NCBI RefSeq assembly: GCF_000331775.1
Contig: NZ_CAPJ01000452.1
Location: forward strand, 1-8,295
Direction: 5' to 3'
From: Xanthomonas translucens pv. translucens DSM 18974
GTDB lineage: Bacteria > Pseudomonadota > Gammaproteobacteria > Xanthomonadales > Xanthomonadaceae
DNA: 8,295 bases
Every line of letters begins with the position of its first letter. The stretch's first letter is position 1. This document shows positions 1 through 6,095 of this stretch, piece after piece. The notes under the pieces were generated by a model. The model was not told the origin of the DNA. It saw only the letters and a list, made by a program, of their open reading frames with translations, and made no database searches. A program made the translations under genes and the position numbers.

Positions 1-1
1 T

Positions 2-160
2 GAAACTTTAGCGTCAACAAAATGCTGGAACAAGAAAAATGGCGTTAATATGTTGACAAAATATGATATGCGCATCCCAGAAATTGGTCAAAATTCAGGC
101 GCGACGTTTCATCAATTGATTCACTCTGTACTGATTTCGGAATGCCAGCGTGTTGGTTGA
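2..160 (+). CDS. possible 3' end of an AT-rich gene (partial, uncertain)
   Basis: One plus-strand frame is open from the window edge for 52 codons and ends at TGA 158-160. The other plus frames and the minus frames close quickly. The translation includes NMLTKYDMRIPEIGQ and ends ISECQRVG; I recognise no family in it. Base composition is far more AT-rich than the real genes in this window and codons ending in A or T are common, which would fit a recently acquired gene. The support is weak: at this composition a 52-codon open frame in one of six frames is not rare by chance. No start can be seen because the frame runs off the left edge. The alternative is non-coding AT-rich spacer. Confidence 0.2.
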   Translation, partial: ETLASTKCWNKKNGVNMLTKYDMRIPEIGQNSGATFHQLIHSVLISECQRVG

Positions 161-736
161 CTAAAGCACACAGGCAAGCTCGATCCTGAGAATTTTTGAT
201 ACAAAAAGGTTGCATCGCTGACATCCATCTGGATGAATAGGGAATACGGCCATTCCCTGGATTTCCGGGCGCGCGGCGCCGTTGCGCAAAAAATCGGAAT
301 GAATATCCCAGTTTTTCCGTATTGAGCGGGATAAGCCGAACGCTCTCGACGGTTTGTCGTCTGTCGCCTCGTCGCTGCTCCCGTGCAACGGGATCGCACA
401 GTTCAGCGGCGCAGTCGGCCAGCGGCCGTACGAACGCGAGGCTTTCGTAGCACGGACGCTGGGGACTTGCACTGTCGCCTTCTCGGCAGGCGCGCGCTGC
501 GCAAGCGGCGGCGCGATGGCGCCATCAGGGGGCGTCGCGCTGCAGCTGCGCGGCCGTCGCAAGTGGCTGCGCTGCCGATGCCGACGATGCCTTGTCCCGA
601 GCGCGATTCAGGCACCCGCCGCGCCTCGCGTCGTTCCGCTACCGCGAGGCGCGCCGTGTATCGGATGTGGGTTGTTCCTGCTGTGCGGCCCGCAACACGC
701 GGGCTGCATACTGCATAGGTCAGGGCCGCGCGCCGA
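161..736. other. gene-free spacer, AT-rich then GC-rich
   Basis: No gene here is convincing. The left part, to about 340, is AT-rich and holds short perfect inverted repeats: CATCCA/TGGATG (222-227, 230-235) and GGGAAT/ATTCCC (240-245, 252-257). A weak 5-bp stem (295-299 with 315-319) is followed on the minus strand by six T (288-293), so a minus-strand terminator there is possible but poorly supported. The right part is GC-rich. Open frames on both strands there are rich in Arg, Cys and Ala, match no family I know, have no good ribosome-binding site and, in the best case, run into the end of the downstream opposite-strand gene. They look like GC-driven chance frames or decayed sequence. Confidence 0.5.
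682..710. repeat. strong inverted repeat just beyond the yadGH-like operon
   Basis: A perfect 6-bp inverted repeat, GCCCGC (688-693) and GCGGGC (699-704), surrounds a 5-base loop. As plus-strand RNA the stem extends to 12 pairs with two G-U pairs; as minus-strand RNA those two positions become A-C mismatches. It lies 27 bases past the stop codon of the minus-strand permease gene, where a transcript end would be expected, but no T-run follows on that strand. It could stabilise a 3' end or act with Rho; it is not a textbook intrinsic terminator. Confidence 0.45.
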
Positions 737-1552
737 TCAGCTGCGCAACCCCACCCCACGCTTGAGCAGCCACAGCGCCAGCGCGCTGAGCATCGCGACG
801 AAGCTCAGCATCAGCGCGTAGGCCACCCACACCGGCACGTCGCTGCTGCCGAGCAGGCCGTAGCGGAAGGCGTTGACCATGTAGAAGATCGGGTTGGCGT
901 GGGTCGCCGCTTCGGCCCAGCCGGGCAGCAGCTTCACCGAATAGAACACGCCCCCCAGGTAGGTCAGCGGGGTCAGGATGAAGGTCGGCACGATCGCCAC
1001 GTCGTCGAATTTCTTCGCGTACACGGCGTTGATGAAGCCGGCCAGCGAGAAGATCGTCGCGCCCAGCAACACCGTGGTCAGCGTCACCAGCGGGTGCGGG
1101 ATGCGCACCGGAGTGAAGAACATGGCGATGATCAGCACCAGCACGCCTACCATCAGCCCGCGCAGCACCGCGCCGGCCACGTAGCCCCACAGGATCACCC
1201 AGTTCGGCATCGGGCTGACCAGCAGTTCCTCGACGTGGCGGCCGAACTTGGCGCCGAAGAAGCTGGAACTGATGTTGCCGTAGCTGTTCTGGATCACGCT
1301 CATCATCACCAGGCCGGGGACGATGAACTGCATGTAGCTGTAGCCGCCCATGTCGCCCACGCGCGAGCCGATCAGCCCGCCGAAGATCAGGAAGTACAGG
1401 GTCATGGTGATCGCCGGCGGCACCAGGGTCTGGCCCCAGATGCGCAGGATGCGCTTGACCTCGCGGCGCACCACGGTGCCCAGCGCGACCCAGTTGCGCT
1501 GGGCCGGCGTGGTCTCGGGGAGGGGGGATTGCGGTTTGGCGGTGGTGTTCAT
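737..1552 (-). CDS. yadH: ABC-2 type exporter permease, YadH family
   Basis: This is the inner-membrane permease of an ABC exporter, working with the ATPase encoded just upstream. The 271-residue product closely resembles E. coli YadH as I remember it: RIWGQTLVPPAITMTLYF (37-54), the run near 73-84 (YMQFIVPGLVMM), DDVAIVPTFILTPLTYLGG (183-201) and the last residues RG-GLRS. It has a cytoplasmic N-terminus of about 40 residues followed by about six hydrophobic segments, typical of ABC2_membrane proteins. The substrate of this family is not established. I chose ATG 1550-1552 because GGA lies 5 bases before it; an in-frame ATG at 1556-1558 would add two residues but has no spaced ribosome-binding site. 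The gap to the ATPase gene is 21 bases, so the two are almost certainly cotranscribed. Confidence 0.93.
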   Translation of the reverse strand: MNTTAKPQSPLPETTPAQRNWVALGTVVRREVKRILRIWGQTLVPPAITMTLYFLIFGGLIGSRVGDMGGYSYMQFIVPGLVMMSVIQNSYGNISSSFFGAKFGRHVEELLVSPMPNWVILWGYVAGAVLRGLMVGVLVLIIAMFFTPVRIPHPLVTLTTVLLGATIFSLAGFINAVYAKKFDDVAIVPTFILTPLTYLGGVFYSVKLLPGWAEAATHANPIFYMVNAFRYGLLGSSDVPVWVAYALMLSFVAMLSALALWLLKRGVGLRS

Positions 1553-1573
1553 TGGCATCCAGCGAAAGAGGGG

Positions 1574-2578
1574 TCAGGCGGCGGGCGGCGGCGGCGGCGA
1601 ATCCGGCGCCGGGCTGCTTGCGCCGTCCGGGTGGTCGCCGGTCAGGCGCACGAACAGTTCCTCCAGGCGGTTGCTCTTGGTGCGCATCGAGCGCACACGG
1701 ATGCCGGCAGCGCCGAGCGCGGCGAACACGCGGTTGAGGTCCATCGCCCGCGGCATGTCCAGGTCCAGGGTATGCGCGTCCTGCGCCAGCAGGGTGGTGC
1801 CCTCGATCGCCGGCAGCTGCGCCGGCAGTGCGCCGTCGATGTCGAGCAGGAAGCCTTCCACGTCGAGCTTGGCCAGCAGGTCGCGCATCGGTCCCTGTTC
1901 GACGATGCGGCCGCGGTCGATGATCGCCAGGTTGCGGCACAGGTTTTCCGCTTCCTCCAGGTAGTGGGTGGTCAGGATGATGGTGGTGCCGGCGGCGTTG
2001 ATCTCGCGCAGCAGCCGCCACATGTCGCGGCGGATCTCGATATCCACGCCGGCGGTGGGTTCGTCCAGGATCAGCAGGCGCGGCTGGGTCATCATCGCGC
2101 GGGCGATCATCAGCCGCCGCTTCATGCCGCCGGACAGGGTGCGGCTCATCGCCTGCGCCTTCTCCCACAGGTGTGCGCGCTTGAGTTCCACTTCGGCCTG
2201 GCGCTCGGCCTGCGCGCGCGGCAGGCCGTAGAAGCCGGCGTAGTTGACCAGGATGTCGAAGGGGTTCTCGAACAGGTTGAAGTTGATCTCCTGCGGGACC
2301 AGGCCGAGCAGGCGCATCGCCGCGCTGCGCTGGGTGACCAGGTCGGTGCCGAACACCTCGACCTGGCCGGCGCTGAGGTTGACCAGCGAGCTGATGATGC
2401 CGATCAGGGTGGACTTGCCGGCGCCGTTGGGGCCGAGTAGGGCGAAGAAGTCGCCGGGCAGCACATCCAGCGACACGCCGTGCAGCGCCTGCACGCCGTT
2501 GTCGTAGGTCTTGCGCAGCTCGCGCACGCGCAGCGCGGGCACCGGCGCGGAGGAGGAGAGCGGGGAGGCTGTATTCAA
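1574..2578 (-). CDS. yadG: ABC exporter ATP-binding protein, YadG family
   Basis: This ATPase powers the YadH-like permease encoded next. The 334-residue product has Walker A GPNGAGKST (49-57), Q-loop VPQE (94-97), signature LSGGMKRR (148-155), Walker B LLILDEP (168-174) and H-loop His205. GVQALHG, IISSLVN, GGMKRRLMIARA and TTHYLEEAE match E. coli YadG as I recall it. A C-terminal domain of about 100 residues carries the family motif SMRTKSNRLEELFV. The start is inferred: TTG 2576-2578 has AAAGG six bases upstream, and the ABC domain begins about 15 residues later. An in-frame reading continues far upstream, but it passes antisense through the reductase gene and is not credible. Unusual points are the TTG start and a proline-rich tail (PPPPPAA) that I do not recall in the E. 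coli protein. Confidence 0.94.
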   Translation of the reverse strand: MNTASPLSSSAPVPALRVRELRKTYDNGVQALHGVSLDVLPGDFFALLGPNGAGKSTLIGIISSLVNLSAGQVEVFGTDLVTQRSAAMRLLGLVPQEINFNLFENPFDILVNYAGFYGLPRAQAERQAEVELKRAHLWEKAQAMSRTLSGGMKRRLMIARAMMTQPRLLILDEPTAGVDIEIRRDMWRLLREINAAGTTIILTTHYLEEAENLCRNLAIIDRGRIVEQGPMRDLLAKLDVEGFLLDIDGALPAQLPAIEGTTLLAQDAHTLDLDMPRAMDLNRVFAALGAAGIRVRSMRTKSNRLEELFVRLTGDHPDGASSPAPDSPPPPPAA

Positions 2579-2584
2579 GGCGGA

Positions 2585-2589
2585 CCTTT
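2585..2589 (-). promoter_or_regulatory. ribosome-binding site fixing the TTG start of yadG
   Basis: On the minus strand AAAGG sits 6 bases before TTG 2578-2576. No ATG or GTG with comparable spacing is found near the start of the ABC domain, so this site decides the start. Confidence 0.6.
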
Positions 2590-2625
2590 CGCGCCGTGTT
2601 GACGGCGCTGAAGAAATGCAGCCGC

Positions 2626-2631
2626 TATTAT
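2626..2631 (+). promoter_or_regulatory. -10-like box TATTAT for the reductase gene
   Basis: TATTAT on the plus strand overlaps the opposite-strand TATAAT by five bases. A TTGACG at 2599-2604 is the nearest -35-like match, but the 21-base spacer is too long for a standard sigma70 promoter. Initiation would fall near 2638, leaving about 40 bases of leader before GTG 2678, or almost none before an in-frame GTG at 2642. Confidence 0.35.
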
Positions 2632-2632
2632 A
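2627..2632 (-). promoter_or_regulatory. -10 box TATAAT for the yadGH-like operon
   Basis: A perfect TATAAT reads on the minus strand at 2632-2627, within the only AT-rich patch between two divergent genes. Transcription would begin near 2620, giving a leader of about 40 bases that contains the AAAGG site. No good -35 hexamer is present 16-18 bases upstream, where the sequence is G/C-rich, so an activator or an unusual promoter type is possible. Confidence 0.5.
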
Positions 2633-2677
2633 GAAGACCTCGTGGGCTCGGCCCCGGCCATAGACTGTTGCATCCGC

Positions 2678-3427
2678 GTGCCTGCCCAATTCCCGTTGAA
2701 ACTGGTCGACCGCCACATGCTGGCCCCGGCCGTCGGCCACTACCGCTTCGTCCGCGACGACGGCCAGCCGCTGCCGTTCGTGCCCGGCCAGTTCGTGCAG
2801 GTGCACTTCCACTACGCCGACGGCACCGCGACCAAGCGCAGCTACTCGCTGGCGACCCGCCACGACCCGGCGCAGCCGGCCGATGCGACGGTCGAGATCG
2901 CGGTCAGCTTCGTCGCCGGTGGCGCGGCCACGGCCCTGTTCGAAGGCCTGGAGATCGGCGGCCAGGTGTCGGCCAGCGGTCCGTACGGCCGCTTCTGCCT
3001 CGGCCAGGGCGACAGCAACCGCCGCTACCTGCTGATCGCCACCGGCACCGGCGTCACCCCATACCGTTCGATGTTGCCGCTGCTGCAAGCGGCGATGGCC
3101 GAGCGCGGCGCGGAGGTGGTGTTGCTGCTGGGCGCGCGCACGCCGGCCGAGCTGCTGTACGGCGACGAGTTCCGCGCCTTCGCCGACGCGCATCCGGGGT
3201 TCCGCTTCGTACCGTGCTTCTCGCGCGAGCTGCCCGACGCGCCGCATGCGGACGTGCGCTACGGCTACGTGCAGCAGTTCCTGGCCGAGTTCGCGCCGCA
3301 GGCCGACGGCGACATCGCCTATCTGTGCGGCAATCCGAACATGGTCGATGCCTGCTTCGATGCGCTGAAGGAGGCCGGTCTGCCGGTGCAGCACATCCGC
3401 CGCGAGAAGTACGTCAGCAGCAAGTAG
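2678..3427 (+). CDS. ferredoxin/flavodoxin-NADP reductase family FAD oxidoreductase
   Basis: This is a cytoplasmic flavoprotein expected to pass electrons between NAD(P)H and a ferredoxin, flavodoxin or similar carrier. The 249-residue product has the FNR layout: an FAD-binding beta-barrel with PGQF (36-39) and RSYSL (54-58), the linker GPYGRF (101-106), then an NAD(P)-binding half with ATGTGVTPY (121-129) and CGNPNMV (217-223). The length suits bacterial Fpr-type enzymes. The C-terminus is short (REKYVSSK), without the terminal Tyr/Trp extension of E. coli Fpr, so the partner and preference for NADPH are uncertain. I chose GTG 2678 because the fold begins directly after it (MPAQFPLKLV). GTG 2642 is in frame and would add 12 unfamiliar residues. 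Neither start has a clear ribosome-binding site. The gene is divergent from the yadG-like gene and stands alone. Confidence 0.9.
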   Translation: MPAQFPLKLVDRHMLAPAVGHYRFVRDDGQPLPFVPGQFVQVHFHYADGTATKRSYSLATRHDPAQPADATVEIAVSFVAGGAATALFEGLEIGGQVSASGPYGRFCLGQGDSNRRYLLIATGTGVTPYRSMLPLLQAAMAERGAEVVLLLGARTPAELLYGDEFRAFADAHPGFRFVPCFSRELPDAPHADVRYGYVQQFLAEFAPQADGDIAYLCGNPNMVDACFDALKEAGLPVQHIRREKYVSSK

Positions 3428-3464
3428 CGGCTGCGCAACGAATGCCGGCCACGCAGCTTGCGTC

Positions 3465-3482
3465 GCCGGCCGGCCGGCCGGC
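3465..3482. repeat. tandem CCGG repeat, self-complementary
   Basis: Sixteen bases of repeated CCGG units with flanking bases form an 18-base self-complementary tract about 40 bases after the reductase stop codon. It could form a compact hairpin at the transcript end, but no T-run follows. It may simply be a slippage-prone GC tract. Confidence 0.5.
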
Positions 3483-3575
3483 TGGGTGCGGGCGTGGCGT
3501 CGCGGGACGGCAGTGATTTGCCTGGACAACGCGCAGAGACCGGAGCGCAGGTGGGCGTCATCCATTTTCGCCGCC

Positions 3576-3593
3576 TGTAAAGGACGCTTGACA
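3576..3593 (+). promoter_or_regulatory. operator-like palindrome 1 with embedded TTGACA
   Basis: TGTAAAG, 4 bases, CTTGACA: the arms match at six of seven positions. The second arm contains a consensus -35 hexamer (TTGACA, 3588-3593). CATCCT at 3611-3616, 17 bases on, is a weak -10 candidate. A near copy follows 43 bases downstream. The site lies upstream of a membrane-protein gene and an XRE regulator gene, so autoregulation is the natural inference. Confidence 0.5.
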
Positions 3594-3606
3594 GCGGGGG
3601 TGTCAA
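3588..3606. repeat. inverted repeat TTGACA/TGTCAA overlapping operator 1
   Basis: A perfect 6-bp inverted repeat, TTGACA (3588-3593) and TGTCAA (3601-3606), with a 7-base G-rich loop. It shares its left arm with palindrome 1 and may supply an extra half-site between the two palindromes. Confidence 0.4.
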
Positions 3607-3618
3607 CGCGCATCCTCC

Positions 3619-3636
3619 TGTAAAGCGTGCTTGACA
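3619..3636 (+). promoter_or_regulatory. operator-like palindrome 2 with embedded TTGACA
   Basis: TGTAAAG, 4 bases, CTTGACA. Over 21 bases (3617-3637) it matches the first copy (3574-3594) at 18 positions, and all three differences fall in the spacer. The half-sites are therefore conserved while the spacer has drifted, as expected of protein-binding sites. TTGACA (3631-3636) is a consensus -35, but no recognisable -10 lies 16-18 bases on. Confidence 0.5.
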
Positions 3637-3716
3637 GGGGGATGTATGCGAAACGTCGTGATGGCATTCGATCGTTACCGGCTGCGGTCGGCCGGAGTTG
3701 TCGCCGGGGTCCGGCC

Positions 3717-4298
3717 GTGACCCGCTGCAAGCGCAGCGCGATCGTGGTGCTGAGCGTGAGCGTGGCCTTGCTCGCGGTCACGCCGTGGCTGCGGTGGTTG
3801 CGCGGCGACGATTACTTTCGCGGGTTGTGGTTCGGTGTGTGCATCGGCGGCTTGTTGCTGGCGCTGATGCTGTGGTCGTCATCGGGGAGCCTGCGCGACA
3901 GCGCGGTGCCGGCGCTGGCGCGCCGCTACTACCGTGAATTGGGTCCGCCGATGTTGCTGTACGTCGTGGTGATGTTGTGCTGGAAGCGCCTGCTCGACAG
4001 CGTGCAGGCGGACTGGGCACGGGTGCTGATCGCGCTGCTGCCGGCGCTGCTGGTGGCGCTGGTGATCCGTGCGGTCGCGCGCTTCGTGCGCGACTCCGAC
4101 GAGATGCAGCGGCGCATCGAACTGGAGTCCATCGCCATCGCCGCCGGGCTGGTCGCCGGTGGCTACATGACCGCCGGTTTCCTGCAAGCGTCGGGCACGA
4201 TCGCGGTGCCGGCAGCGGCGGCGATGCTGTGGGTGTTCCCGCTGCTGTGCGCGACCTACGGCATCGCCAAAGGCGTGAATGCGCGCCGCTACCAATGA
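3717..4298 (+). CDS. six-helix integral membrane protein paired with an XRE regulator
   Basis: This inner-membrane protein of unknown function has 193 residues. Hydrophobic stretches lie at about 8-25, 34-53, 78-93, 102-118, 138-158 and 162-184, suggesting six helices with few long loops. A polar segment before the fifth helix, DSDEMQRRIELESIAIAAG (126-144), resembles a motif I associate with small membrane proteins encoded beside short HTH genes; I know no assigned biochemical role. The stop codon overlaps the start of the HTH gene (ATGA, 4295-4298), implying translational coupling. The start is uncertain. I prefer GTG 3717, just before the basic residues leading into helix 1. ATG 3642 is in frame and adds 25 arginine-rich residues, but it lies only 5 bases after the TTGACA box, upstream of any transcript that box could start. 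Confidence 0.75.
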   Translation: MTRCKRSAIVVLSVSVALLAVTPWLRWLRGDDYFRGLWFGVCIGGLLLALMLWSSSGSLRDSAVPALARRYYRELGPPMLLYVVVMLCWKRLLDSVQADWARVLIALLPALLVALVIRAVARFVRDSDEMQRRIELESIAIAAGLVAGGYMTAGFLQASGTIAVPAAAAMLWVFPLLCATYGIAKGVNARRYQ

Positions 4299-4495
4299 AC
4301 AGCCGCATCCGCGAACTGCGCGAGGCCCGCGGCTGGTCGCAAGGCGAGCTGGGCGAGCGGCTGGGCGTGTCGCGGCAGACCATCAACGCACTGGAAACCG
4401 GCAAGTACGATCCGAGCCTGCCGCTGGCGTTCCGGATCGCGCGGTTGTTCGCGCACAGCATCGAACAGGTGTTCCTGTTCGACGATTCCGAGTAG
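4295..4495 (+). CDS. small XRE/Cro-CI family HTH transcriptional regulator
   Basis: This 66-residue DNA-binding protein is almost entirely one HTH_3 domain. It opens with MNSRIRELREARGWSQGELG, continues with the turn ERLGVSRQ (21-28), a recognition helix around 26-34 (SRQTINALE), and the typical GKYDPSLPLAFRIARLF (36-52). The end EQVFLFDDSE leaves no room for a separate sensor domain. This form is typical of small XRE regulators that act as dimers on short palindromes. It overlaps the membrane-protein gene by four bases, so the two are made together. The tandem palindromes at 3576-3593 and 3619-3636 are the obvious candidate targets. With no ligand domain of its own, its activity may be set by the membrane partner; this last point is inference. 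Confidence 0.9.
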   Translation: MNSRIRELREARGWSQGELGERLGVSRQTINALETGKYDPSLPLAFRIARLFAHSIEQVFLFDDSE

Positions 4496-4526
4496 TCCCT
4501 GCGGCCTGCCATCGGTCGCCTACGAG

Positions 4527-4544
4527 GCCATGCTCCGGCATGGC
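4527..4544. repeat. inverted repeat between the HTH gene and the hydrolase operon
   Basis: Perfect 6-bp arms, GCCATG (4527-4532) and CATGGC (4539-4544), flank a 6-base loop in the 82-base gap. No T-run follows, so a standard terminator is unlikely. It could be an operator or a weak transcript-end hairpin. No clear promoter for the hydrolase operon is visible in the same gap. Confidence 0.35.
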
Positions 4545-4564
4545 ATCCTGCACCTCATGACCTC

Positions 4565-4569
4565 AAGGA
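4565..4569 (+). promoter_or_regulatory. ribosome-binding site deciding the hydrolase start
   Basis: AAGGA lies 8 bases before ATG 4578. Three other in-frame ATG codons (4530, 4557, 4569) lie upstream without such a site, and only the 4578 start places the signal peptide at the very N-terminus. Confidence 0.7.
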
Positions 4570-4577
4570 TGCGAACC

Positions 4578-6095
4578 ATGCGACACCCCTGCAGACCGCT
4601 CGCCGTCGTGGCGGCGACCTTGCTGCTCGCCGCCTGCCAGGGCGCAGCCGTGCCGGCGCCGCAGAACGCCGGGCGCAGCTACGGGATGCTGCGCTTCCAC
4701 CCCTGCACGCTGACCAGTCCGGTCGCGGCCAACAACGTCGAGGCGCAATGCACGCGCATGCCGGTGGCGGAGAATCCGGCGCTGCCCGGCGGGCGCAAGA
4801 TCGCGCTCAACATCGCCTGGTTGCCGGTCACCGGCCAGGGCGGCAGCGATCCGGATCCGGTGTTCTTCCTCGCCGGCGGCCCCGGCCAGGCGGCGACCGA
4901 GGTGGCCAACATCGTCGACATGGCCTTGCGCGAAACCCGCAAGCGCCGCGATGTGTTCCTGATCGACCAGCGCGGCACCGGCCAATCCAATCCGCTGACC
5001 TGCCTGGGCGCGGACGGCAAGGAAATGCAGCTGTCCGATCCGGCGCGCGCGCCCACCAAGGACGAGTTGCTCGCCTATGCACGGCGTTGCGCGCAGTCGC
5101 TGCAGGGCCGCGCCGACCCGCGCTACTACACCACCACCCAGGCCATCGCCGACCTGGATGCCGTGCGCGCCGCGCTCGGCGTGGACAAGCTCAACCTGAT
5201 CGGCGGTTCCTACGGCACCCGCGTCGCCCAGCAGTACGCGGCGCGCTATGCGGCGCATACGCGCAGCGTGGTGATCGACGGCGTGGCGCCGAACGATCTG
5301 GTGGTCGGCGGCGAATTCGCCACCACCTTCGAGGATGCGATCACGCTGCAGTCCGAACAGTGCCGGGCCACCCCGGCCTGCGCCAAGCGCTTTCCCACCG
5401 ATACCCGTGCGCAGCTGCGCACGGTGGTGGAGCGGTTGCGGCAGGCGCCGGCGCAGGTGGATTACCGCGATCCGGCCAGCGGCGAGAGCAAGCACGACCG
5501 GGTGACCGCCGATACCGTCACCAGCCTGGCGTTCTCGTTCTCGTATGCGCCGCAGACCGCCTCGTTGCTGCCGCTGGTGCTGGACGAGGCCGCGCACGAG
5601 CGCTATGCGCCGCTGATGTCGCTGGCGAAGATGATGGGCAAGCAACTGGACGGGCAGATGAACCGCGGCATGCAGTGGTCGGTGATCTGCGCCGAGGATG
5701 CCGACCGTTACCATCCGCCCGCCGCCGCTGCCGACACCCTGCTCGGGCCGGAGGTGGCGCAGATGTTCTTCGCCGCCTGTCCGGCATGGCCGACCGGCAC
5801 GCGTCCGGCCGGTTTCACCGCGCCATTCAAATCCCAGCTGCCGGTGCTGCTGACCTCCGGCGAACTGGATCCGGTGACCCCGCCGCGCTACGCCGCGCGT
5901 GTGCTGCAGGGCCTGCCCAACGGCCGCCACCTGGTGGTGCATGGCCAGGGCCACGGCACCATGACCCTGGGCTGCATGCCCAAGCTGCTGAGCCAGTTCT
6001 TCGAGAACGCCGACGCCAAACAGCTCGACGCCACCTGCCTGGACGCGATGAGCGGCGTGCCGGCCTTCACTTCATTCAACGGATGGGAACCATGA
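4578..6095 (+). CDS. lipoprotein alpha/beta-hydrolase, tripeptidyl-aminopeptidase-like (S33)
   Basis: This is a predicted serine peptidase of 505 residues, anchored as a lipoprotein. The signal peptide ends in the lipobox LAAC with Cys20. The fold shows the oxyanion-hole motif FFLAGGPGQ (96-104), IDQRGTGQS (129-137), the nucleophile elbow GGSYGTR with Ser211, the acid Asp431 in SGELDPVTPP, and His459 in GQGHG. The C-terminal part with the acid and His corresponds to the TAP-like domain. Family members cleave short N-terminal peptides or proline-containing substrates; the substrate here is unknown. Gln21 follows the lipid-bearing Cys, so there is no Asp+2 inner-membrane retention signal and an outer-membrane location is more likely. 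It is the first gene of an operon with a NatAB-type exporter, which hints at linked handling of a peptide or at envelope stress defence. Confidence 0.9.
   Translation: MRHPCRPLAVVAATLLLAACQGAAVPAPQNAGRSYGMLRFHPCTLTSPVAANNVEAQCTRMPVAENPALPGGRKIALNIAWLPVTGQGGSDPDPVFFLAGGPGQAATEVANIVDMALRETRKRRDVFLIDQRGTGQSNPLTCLGADGKEMQLSDPARAPTKDELLAYARRCAQSLQGRADPRYYTTTQAIADLDAVRAALGVDKLNLIGGSYGTRVAQQYAARYAAHTRSVVIDGVAPNDLVVGGEFATTFEDAITLQSEQCRATPACAKRFPTDTRAQLRTVVERLRQAPAQVDYRDPASGESKHDRVTADTVTSLAFSFSYAPQTASLLPLVLDEAAHERYAPLMSLAKMMGKQLDGQMNRGMQWSVICAEDADRYHPPAAAADTLLGPEVAQMFFAACPAWPTGTRPAGFTAPFKSQLPVLLTSGELDPVTPPRYAARVLQGLPNGRHLVVHGQGHGTMTLGCMPKLLSQFFENADAKQLDATCLDAMSGVPAFTSFNGWEP

Noticed and set aside
53..58. 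A consensus TTGACA box in the AT-rich patch
   Set aside because: No -10 box lies 16-18 bases on; the nearby TATGAT is only 3 bases away, so it is not a convincing promoter.
121..562. Minus-strand frames of 92 and 133 codons across the AT-rich/GC-rich border
   Set aside because: They overlap each other, cross the composition boundary and match nothing I recognise. No promoter or ribosome-binding site supports them.
354..821. A 155-codon plus-strand frame in the left spacer
   Set aside because: It has a TTG start without a ribosome-binding site, weaker third-position GC than the real genes, no recognised motif, and runs into the end of the opposite-strand permease gene.
899..2440. A 513-codon plus-strand open frame opposite the yadGH-like genes, rich in His, Gln, Arg and Ala
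   Set aside because: It runs antisense through two clearly recognisable ABC genes. Its low-complexity composition is what high third-position GC produces on the opposite strand.
2596..3516. A 306-codon plus-strand frame over the reductase gene
   Set aside because: It is an out-of-frame shadow of the reductase, rich in Arg, Pro and Ala, with no family motif.
3642..3716. Longer membrane-protein start at ATG 3642
   Set aside because: It lies too close to the TTGACA box to be on the transcript from that box and adds an Arg-rich stretch with no family resemblance. It is kept only as an alternative start.
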